A stretch of 64,000 nt of DNA, from positions 19,955,536 through 20,019,535 of the forward strand of contig NC_134524.1 of assembly GCF_027942865.1 (NCBI RefSeq). The letters run 5' to 3'. Shown here piece after piece: positions 56,643-64,000 of the stretch. Both the position numbers and the translations under genes were made by a program. This DNA is from Odontesthes bonariensis. Lineage: Eukaryota > Chordata > Actinopteri > Atheriniformes > Atherinopsidae. Position 1 is the stretch's first letter, and each line of letters begins with the position of its first letter. Below the pieces are notes generated by a model, which made no database searches, was not told the origin of the DNA, and saw only the letters and a program-made list of their open reading frames with translations.

Positions 56643-57862
56643 AGGCATGGTTGGTAATCCTGTTCAGAAACACATTTTGTAATACTGGGTGAAATGGTCC
56701 GTCTATCCTGAGAGAAATCTACACAAGATGTATTTAGAAAAAGGGACGAAAATAATCAGACCTCTGTGGCAGCTGCAGGACTGAGAAAAAGCTGACCAAT
56801 CCGAGATCAGCGGGACGCTGATCTCGGATTGGTCGCCTACAAAAAACCAATCAGATGCCTCTGCTTTCTGCCTACGCCCACAGCCCTTTTACAGACAGCC
56901 GTTCCACTTCCTATTCGCCCCATTATAAAAAATTTGGCTGCAGTTCAGTTGATTTTCTCTGGGGGCGCTGGCGAGCGAGTGCAGAATGACCATTTTCCAT
57001 AGGGCTGGCGCTAATAACTCAAAAAATCTCCCCGCTAGCGACTGAAACCTGAAAATATTACTGTGATTTCTGACAGCGGGATGTAGATTTATATCAAAAG
57101 TACAATAACCTGGGAGTTATATCTTTCTGTTTTCTTACAGGTCTGGCATTTGCGAGTCAATCTCCGCTAGCATTTTGCTAACGGAATCTGATGAACGCAC
57201 GGCAGATTACGACCGGCTGCTTTACGGCACTCGTCCACTGTGCCAGAGTGCTAACCTGGTGCTGCTAACAACAACCAAAGCTAAACCAGAGGCTAGTCAG
57301 AGAGTATGTAAAAGGGATGTGCTGAAATCTGTAACTATTTGAGCTAACACCTCTCTGTTAGCTCAGCGCTAGGACTGACCATGCCGTAAAGTGATGCCAC
57401 ATGCCTGACGTCACTCGTGAGGCAATACTGACAATAAATGTGTATTTTAAAAAGATCTAGCGAGTCTAAAAAATCAAACCAAGTGCCGTTTGAAAGGATA
57501 ATTTATCCTTCCTTTAGGAAAATGAAAATAAAAAAATATAAAAAATTCTATCCAAAGCAATGGCTGGATCTAATGTGGATTTCATAGTACCACCATAGAG
57601 TTCGGCGTGCTCTGCACTGCTTCGTTGGCGCCCCTAGAGTGCAGTACCACCCGGAAATAGCCGCCAGTTTTCCCTCTCCTCATATAGAGACTCTCTGCTA
57701 CGCCCCCCTCTGCCGGCTCCCTGCTCCATGTGCGCATGCGGTTCCACCGGCTTTGGATGAAGCACTGACGGAATGGGGAGGGGGGGGTGGAGCTTAGAGG
57801 AGGGGACACTTTCGAATCTTGCTAGCTCTCTTGCTAGCTCTCTAGGATTACCTACCATAGCT
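56643..57862. mobile_element. TTAA-flanked MITE with internal hairpin
   Basis: TTAA at 56639-56642 and 57863-57866; ends AGGCATGGTTGGTAATCC / GGATTACCTACCATAGCT, inverted with a few mismatches. A 19-bp-arm hairpin (ACCAATCCGAGATCAGCG and complement) lies at about 56,797-56,837. Minus-strand open frames near 57,600-57,880 are Pro/Ser-rich and not supported as genes. Confidence 0.7.
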
Positions 57863-57869
57863 TTAAATA

Positions 57870-58330
57870 AGACAATTACCATCACTCAATATTTTGAGCA
57901 AATTCATTTTCAGCAAATACTACCGGCTTAAGCTTTCACAGTCATCCCATAACAACTTGTCTGAATTCTAGTGGACAGTTGGAATGAAATGTACATGTGC
58001 AACCTGCTTCCTTTCATGATTTTTGTCTTGCAAAATATGAGATTTTAGAGGGATAGGACAATAACAGATCATGCAAGACATTACAGGACATAACAAGCAT
58101 AACATTAAGTTTAGGACTTGATGTATTTTATTAATCTTCTATCCATGTATGTGAGGGAGTGATTGAGAGCTTGTGGTGAGCCAAGAATAAATAGGTGTGA
58201 AGGGATTTTACTTAATAATGATAACAAGGTGTCTAATCATTCTTATGTAATATGTTTTATTATAATGGGAAATAACAGCAGAAACAATCAGTAACAATAA
58301 CAACGCTGATTAACATTTAATGATTTAGAC
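57870..58330. other. Unassigned spacer
   Basis: AT-rich, nothing recognised. Confidence 0.5.
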
Positions 58331-58339
58331 ATATTTCTC

Positions 58340-59096
58340 ACTCTGGATAATAAACTGGAGTGGTCTGCCAACATAGACGCAGTGTACACGAGGGGCCAGA
58401 GCCGTCTCTTTTTCCTGAGACGCCTCAGGTCCTTCAATGTCTGCAGTGATATGATGTGCATGTTTTATCACACTATCATTGAGAGTGCACTGTTCTATGC
58501 TATTGTTTGCTGGGGGAGTTGCACTACTGACAAGAACTGTAGGCGCCTGGACAAACTGGTGAAAAAGACCAGGTTCTGTTGTAGGCAGAAGGCTGGACCC
58601 TCTCAGTGCTGTGGTGGAGCAACGAATGAGGAGGAAATTGTATTCTGTTATGGAGAATAATAAACATCCTCTCCACAGCATCCTGGCAGGACAGAGGAGC
58701 AGCTGCAGTGAGAGGCTCATCTCACTGCGCTGCAGCACTGAGAGGTTCAGAAGGTCCTTTGTTCCCACAGCCATAAGGCTTTATAACAGTGACTGCTGAG
58801 TTCTTCTCAAATTGATTGATTGATTTTTTTAAAAAAATTTAAAATTTAAAAAAAATTATTTTATTTTTATTTATTTATTTTAATTAATTAATTTATTTTA
58901 ATTTTTGTTTATTTAGTCATTTATTATTATTATTAGTTAGTAGTAGTATTTTTACTAGAATTGGTATTATTATTGTTGTTGATAATATACAATCATTGTA
59001 AATATTTATAATTTTTTGAGCTACTTGACTAATTTGAATTTCCCCCATTGGGGGGATAAATAAAGTATTTTTCTATTTCTATTTCTATTCTATTCT
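58340..59096 (+). pseudogene. L2/CR1-type LINE 3' end
   Basis: RT C-terminal text DNKLEWSANIDAVYTRGQSR, LFFLRRLRSFNV, then after a frame change RSFVPTAIRLYN and a stop at about 58,798. The 3' UTR ends 'cccccattggggggataaat' and a (TTTCTA)n-type tail to 59,094. 5'-truncated copy, one internal frame shift near 58,610. Confidence 0.8.
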
Positions 59097-59222
59097 TGAT
59101 GGCATAACACAACAATATTTGTATCCTATTTAACTAGGATTTTTGCCTCGGTGACTGTCTGCCTAAAGTAAAGTTGTTTTCTGTATTCTAAGAATTAGTA
59201 ACAGTTTGACCCTTTTACTTAA

Positions 59223-59876
59223 AGGAGAACTCCGGTATTTTCAACATTAAGCCTCTTTTCTGAGTCGTCTGCAATGTTTTAGAACCCCCCTCACTACTTT
59301 TTTGATGTTTACTGCTGTCTCCGGTATTTGCCTAATTTTGATTCTTCTGAACCTGCTTCAGAATGGCAAGTCATGTGCATGTCCTAAAAGGTCTGTAAAA
59401 GCACAATAAACGTCCGTTTTCAAAATCATCAACTCACCGGAGTGGTTACTGGTGTGCACTGGTAATCCATATCAAATTTCGTGGCGAAAAGTTGCTTCTG
59501 TCGTGTTTTATTTGACATTTTGTACTGGATGTTCGTTGATATTACTCCGCCACCGCTAAGAAAATAGTTCGAGCATGAACGAGCTGCCAAATTAAACACG
59601 ACAGAAGCAACTTTTCGCCACGAAATTTGATATGGATTACCAGTGCACACCAGTAACCTCTCCGGTGAGTTGATGATTTTTAAAACGGACGTTTATGGTG
59701 CTTTTACGGACCTTTTTGGACATGCGCATGACTTGCCATTCTGAAGCAGGTTGAGAATCAAAATTAGGCAAATGCCGGAGACAGCAGTATAATTCAAAAA
59801 AGCGGTGAGGGGGGTTCTAAAACATTGCACACAACTCATAAAAGAGGCTTAATGTTGAAAATACCGCAGTTCTCCT
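59223..59876. mobile_element. 654-bp foldback, TTAA target
   Basis: Ends AGGAGAACTCCGG / CTGCGGTATT-type complement, TTAA at 59219-59222 and 59877-59880. Arms are highly similar over most of their length and meet near 59,550. The terminal AGGRGAACTCCGG is shared with 51,985-52,904, so both are probably one superfamily. Confidence 0.8.
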
Positions 59877-59969
59877 TTAAGCAGGGTGACATCTTACATT
59901 TTGATGCTGGGGGAGGGCCCTCTGCATCATGAAGGACTCCACCCATCCCGCACACAGACTGTTTCATAT

Positions 59970-60680
59970 GGAGGTAGATTTGTTTCTTTATTATTCAATC
60001 AAAAAAAAGGTTGCTTCAATCAAAAAATATATTTTCAATCAAAAAAACCCGTTTCAATCAAAGAAAAAAAGTGTTTGAATGCAAAAATATATTTGAGACT
60101 CAAAAAAATGCATTTGAACACTATTTTTTTTTGCTTGAAAATGTTTTTTTTGATAGAAGTGAAGGTTTTTTGTTTGAAGCAACTTTTTTGATTGAAGTAT
60201 TGTTGTTTTGTGTTTGGGCCATATTATGGGTAGGACATTTGTGTCTTTATAATTCAATCAAAAAAGAAGTTGCTTCAAACAAACAAAAAATATTTTCAAT
60301 AAAAAAATCACTTCAATCAAAAAATAAACCTTTTCAATCATAGAAAAAATGTTTTTGAATGCAAAAAAATATTTGAGACTCGAAAAATTGCACTTGAACA
60401 CTTTTTTTTTGATTGAAAATGTTTTCTTTGATTGAAGTAATCTTTTTTGTGTTTGGACCATGTTATGGGTAGGACATTTGTGTCTTAATTATTCAATCCC
60501 AAAAAAGTTGCTTCAATCAAAAAAAAAACATTTTCAATCAAAAAAAAATATTTTCAATCAAAGAAAAAACTGTTTAAATGCAAAAAAAAAAAATCATTTG
60601 AAGTGTTTTTTTTTTTGATTGAACTTTCTTTTTTCTTTGAATGAAGTGAAAAAAGTTTTGAAGTCGTTTTTTTTTTTAAT
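59970..60680. repeat. A/T-rich satellite of ~245-bp self-complementary units
   Basis: About 2.8 units starting near 59,972, 60,231 and 60,471 (each after 'gtaggacatttgtgtct'). Each unit has CAATCAAAAAA runs on the left and TTTTTTGATTG runs on the right, so each folds on itself. Not coding. Confidence 0.75.
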
Positions 60681-60699
60681 CATTTTGACACAAACGTAC

Positions 60700-60784
60700 C
60701 GCAGTGGGCGGGTGCTTCCCCATTGGTCAGACATGTTTGAGTGACAAGTGTCTACACCAACGACGTCTTTCTGACAAGCAAGTC
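60700..60784 (+). promoter_or_regulatory. Possible GC/CCAAT-box promoter
   Basis: A GGGCGG GC box (60,707) and an inverted CCAAT (ATTGG, 60,722) lie about 70 bp before an ATG with a good splice donor. Suggestive only. Confidence 0.25.
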
Positions 60785-60842
60785 ATGGTCGCCACTCGCC
60801 AGCGAGCCAGGAAGCAGTGGTCAGGCAGTGGTGGAGTTGTTG
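60785..60842 (+). CDS. Possible first coding exon (weak)
   Basis: ATG opens MVATRQRARKQWSGSGGVV and runs to G|GTAAGT, a strong donor, phase 1. A candidate downstream exon at 62,334-62,380 (acceptor TTTTTTTAG, donor GTAAGAA) meets a stop in this phase, so the join is not proven. May be the 5' end of a gene that continues beyond the window, or non-coding. Confidence 0.25.
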
Positions 60843-60844
60843 GT

Positions 60845-62200
60845 AAGTAGATAAAACCGTATTAAAATGATTGGTGTCACGTTATTAGCCTACTCTGTTT
60901 GATATTTCGATTAAACATACAGCTTGCTAACTTAGCTCACGTTGACTAATTTGTGTGATTGTGTTAGATATCTGACGCCTCATATTGTCAGGCAGGCTAG
61001 CAGGGTGCGCTAACGGCTAATTGAATTGTTTATTTCACTTAAGTAACGTTACAGAGGCTTGCTATGTGCTAGTGCTATATTGTGTTATAATACGTAACGT
61101 CATTAGTGGTCAAACAACAGTCCACAGGCCAACTGTTGCCCACAGCGCTGCCTGTTTAGCAGCAACAGGTCATGCAGAGCCTGAGTCTATCTTCTCACAC
61201 AGCCCACAGGATTACAGCTATTTGACCGTCCCGCTCTCTCTCTCGCTCACGGGTAGTGGTCTCCCCACCATCACAGTCAAATGCTCGCAGACACAGAGGC
61301 AGATGCTGTTATTTTGAGAGCGGGGCTTACATATGCCGTCCCGTACGGAAAATAATGTTGCATACCACCGGTAACATGAATATATATTCCGTTGCTCGGT
61401 GTGCAAACTAGCTATGTCAGGCATTATTTATAAGTAGCCTAATGTCCCGCACAACTCCACATGGAAAACTGGCAGTTCAATGAAGTGATGCTTATTGTCT
61501 GACATAGTGTACAAGTAGTTACTAGCTTAAAGTATTGTGCCAATAATGATCCTTCTGGTAAATTTGGCATTCAGTTGAGACACAAAAGCTCTTAGTTTAA
61601 TGAAAATCCTTGGAAAAGAAGACAAGATGGTTTGTTTAATTAGTATTCATTTATTTAGATTTCTAATATCATATAGTATTGTCCTGTCAACCCATTACAA
61701 GTCTTGCCTTATTCAGTGTTGATTTATTGACATGTTTATGTAAGATGCTTTATTAGAAGGTGTGTGAGTGAAAGTTGTCTGAAGTTGTATTTTTCTATTT
61801 TATTGCAATGCTGATTGATAATGGAGGACTCTGGTCCTGGCTTGGCCTAAGTTTTGGTGTCTCTAGGTGCTGTGCTCTGTAGGCATGACACATTAATTTC
61901 TTTATGTGATACTTTATTTTTTGCATCAAATTATTTGAAGTATTGATAAGCAGTATTGATATCGATACAGGTATTGCTGCACTCTCAATTATAACTGCTC
62001 AATAGTGTCGTATGGTTACTTTTATTATACAAGCCATCAATTTTGATGGCTTGTTAGTGTAACCGTTAAGCATAATGGCATTAATGCTATATATAGCGTA
62101 CACTTAGCCAGATATTTTTTATTTTGTTTTGTTTTTTTTAAAGTAGCTAACTAGCTAAAGCCTTAAGTAGCTGAAATTAAGTTGTCTCGTGTCTCTGTCT
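60845..62200. other. Unassigned DNA
   Basis: No domain, repeat or conserved element recognised; short frames only. Confidence 0.4.
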
Positions 62201-62205
62201 GCAGC

Positions 62206-62206
<1 letters not shown>

Positions 62207-62245
<39 letters not shown>
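62207..62245. repeat. (AC)n microsatellite
   Basis: About 19 uninterrupted AC dinucleotides. Confidence 0.95.
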
Positions 62246-62246
<1 letters not shown>

Positions 62247-62434
62247 CGATAGCTACCTACATTAACTGCAACATCTTTCCAGGCAGCAGATGGACTAATT
62301 GTTTTTCCTGTTGATCAAATTATGTTTTTTTAGGCCAAGAACTCCACTAAAACTTTTTGGAACAGGATTGCTTAATAAAGGTAAGAATGGATGGGTAGAT
62401 TTTATTTATGGTTTTGCTCTTTTTATGTGTCTGG

Positions 62435-63112
62435 TAGTGATGCGCGGGCCGGCCCGAGCCCGACGGGACCCTCGGGCTAGCCCGCGGGCCGGGTGGGGTC
62501 GGGCCATTATTTTCTTAGAATCCACGGGTTGCGGTCGGGTCGGGTCAGATCACAGACATCATAATTACACCGTTAAAATCACACCTACGCACATCCGAGA
62601 CAGCAGAATGCCAATCGACAGCGTCTGCACTTGTGTACTTGCTCTCTCTCCCCCTGCGCACAGCACCAATGCTGAACACCGCAGAATGCAAGCAAACAGG
62701 CAGCCTACTCACGTGAAGCTCTCTCTCTCTAAATTCATATGACATGCACAGAGCTTGGGTGTCTGATGTGGCAACGAAAAGTGGAATTACAACCATAATC
62801 GTCAGATGGATGTGCTGCGGTCAAGACTTTAGAGTAGCAACTGTATTGATGCAAGGGAAATTAAGGGTGAATGCGCGCAGCTTTTGGCAGCCTATGACAT
62901 TACGCACCCCCTTGCGCGGCCGCAGACAGTTCATTTGTGTTTAATAGGCCTACATAAATAAATAGTTATTCATTTAATTTTTTTTTTTAAGCGGGTCGGG
63001 TGGGGTCGGGTTAAAAATCATTGTGTAATCTTTCGGGTCGGGCGGGCTGGGTTGGCTGCGTGATGGGTCGGGTTGGGGCGGGCCGTAAAAATCATCGGCC
63101 CGCGCAACACTA
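62435..63112. mobile_element. GC-rich non-autonomous hAT element
   Basis: TIR TAGTGATGCGCGGGCCG / CGGCCCGCGCAACACTA (one mismatch), perfect 8-bp TSD GTGTCTGG at 62427-62434 and 63113-63120. 678 bp. Both subterminal zones are arrays of CGGGTCGGGT-like units, as seen in several hAT families. No transposase. Confidence 0.85.
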
Positions 63113-63120
63113 GTGTCTGG

Positions 63121-64000
63121 TGTATTGTAGGTCATAACCATTTTCACAACAGCCATCTTTTCTCCCTCCCATTTAGAAAGACCAATACTACACATCACCT
63201 CTTGTGCATGTCTTCATGGCAAGGCAAAGATTGAGACTTGAACTCACATGTCCCAGCTGAGAGACGTGTGCTACCACTGCACCACTGAATTGAAGAGCCC
63301 CTTACGTGTCAGGTTGATCTGTATCATCATGTGTACACAGCTGATCAGAGAGGGATTTTGTTTCGACCTACATATTGTTATGATTCTACTTACCGAAAAC
63401 AGATAATTAAAAATCTTTATATAAAACAAATGTTCAGTAAAACCAGCTGTTTGTGCTGTCACCTTACGTTTATTCCCCTGCTGTATAATTACATATTTAT
63501 ATGGGAATTTTATATGAAACAATTTTACATTTTATATGAAACATATTCTGTTACATCATTGCAAGTTTTCCTCAAAATCACCATTTCCTGAAGATTATGT
63601 TTTAATGCTCTAATTATCATTTAATCATAATTTATGAATGTTTTTCTCATATGGACAGCTAGCAGCAGCAGGATCAGCAGCTTTGAGAGCTCCACAACAC
63701 ACATTCCATACATTATCTTTCTGATTTTATAGCAAATAAAATATGGTTTGGGGAAACATCACAATGTGGAAATGAAAGACCAACACTAGTTATCATTTTA
63801 GGGTTTAAAGATCCTTGGACGTATTCATTGTTGATCAAAAATGACCACTTCCAAATACTGTGCTATTATGAACAACAAAAATAAAACTACTAGCAATAAC
63901 ATAAACAATTTTTAAAAACATGTTTTCCAACTGCTTCACATTTCAAAAATTCACGTATAAATCAATTTAACAGACATGCAATAACATTTCATATTTAAAA
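63121..64000. other. Unassigned DNA to window end
   Basis: A splice-acceptor-like tract TTTTCTCCCTCCCATTTAG ends at 63,175, but no supported exon follows. AT-rich afterwards. Confidence 0.4.

Noticed and set aside
57582..57885. Pro-rich minus-strand ORFs
   Set aside because: Inside a TTAA MITE; no family similarity and no splice context.
58325..58774. 149-residue minus-strand ORF
   Set aside because: Antisense shadow of the L2-type LINE RT fragment.

Overview
The window is vertebrate, most likely teleost fish, nuclear DNA. Its genes are split by short GT-AG introns with phase-1 immunoglobulin (Ig) exons. It carries teleost-type dispersed repeats (tRNA-derived SINEs, L2/CR1-, L1- and I-type LINEs, Ty3/Gypsy, PIF/Harbinger, hAT, CACTA-like and TTAA-flanked foldbacks). 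No bacterial-style operons are present. The species cannot be named from sequence alone.

Host genes. Two complete paralogous genes on the minus strand encode Fc-receptor-like (FCRL) leukocyte Ig receptors. Gene A (15,259 to 284) is spliced here from nine coding exons to 386 residues: signal peptide, three Ig domains, transmembrane segment and a tail ending in an ITIM. Gene B (45,832 to 39,621) has eleven coding exons and 575 residues, with five Ig domains because the D1-D2 exon pair is doubled. All junctions keep phase and no exon has a stop. The duplicated block is about 1..15,830 versus 39,338..46,737. A third relic (51,125..51,976) keeps only part of intron 2 and signal-peptide exon 2. Upstream of exon 1 both genes keep the same Ets/PU.1-like purine boxes, as expected for a myeloid gene.

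Transposon layers. Intron 2 of gene A is about 9.6 kb because of a three-level nest: an LTR-like element (6,666..14,707, 5-bp TSD, empty in B and C), in it a full-length I-type LINE (6,969..13,463, 13-bp TSD), and in that LINE's RNase H domain a 983-bp MITE (9-bp TSD). Between the two genes, a minus-strand CR1/L2-type LINE (about 34,560 to 19,140) is split by a PIF/Harbinger element (32,348..33,809) and by an 11-kb Ty3/Gypsy element (20,611..31,591). The Gypsy integrase is in turn split by a 2.8-kb CACTA-like transposon (26,911..29,732). A second CACTA-like copy lies inverted at 53,740..56,450. The Gypsy Gag resembles the PNMA (paraneoplastic Ma antigen) family, which is known to derive from Ty3/Gypsy gag.

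Right part (46.7-64 kb). This is mostly repeats: an L1-type ORF2 fragment, a Myb/SANT exon pair, LTR-like remnants, three TTAA-flanked elements, an L2-type 3' end, an A-rich palindromic satellite and a GC-rich hAT with 8-bp TSD. One possible host promoter plus first exon lies near 60.7 kb. No CRISPR array, rRNA or intact tRNA gene was seen.
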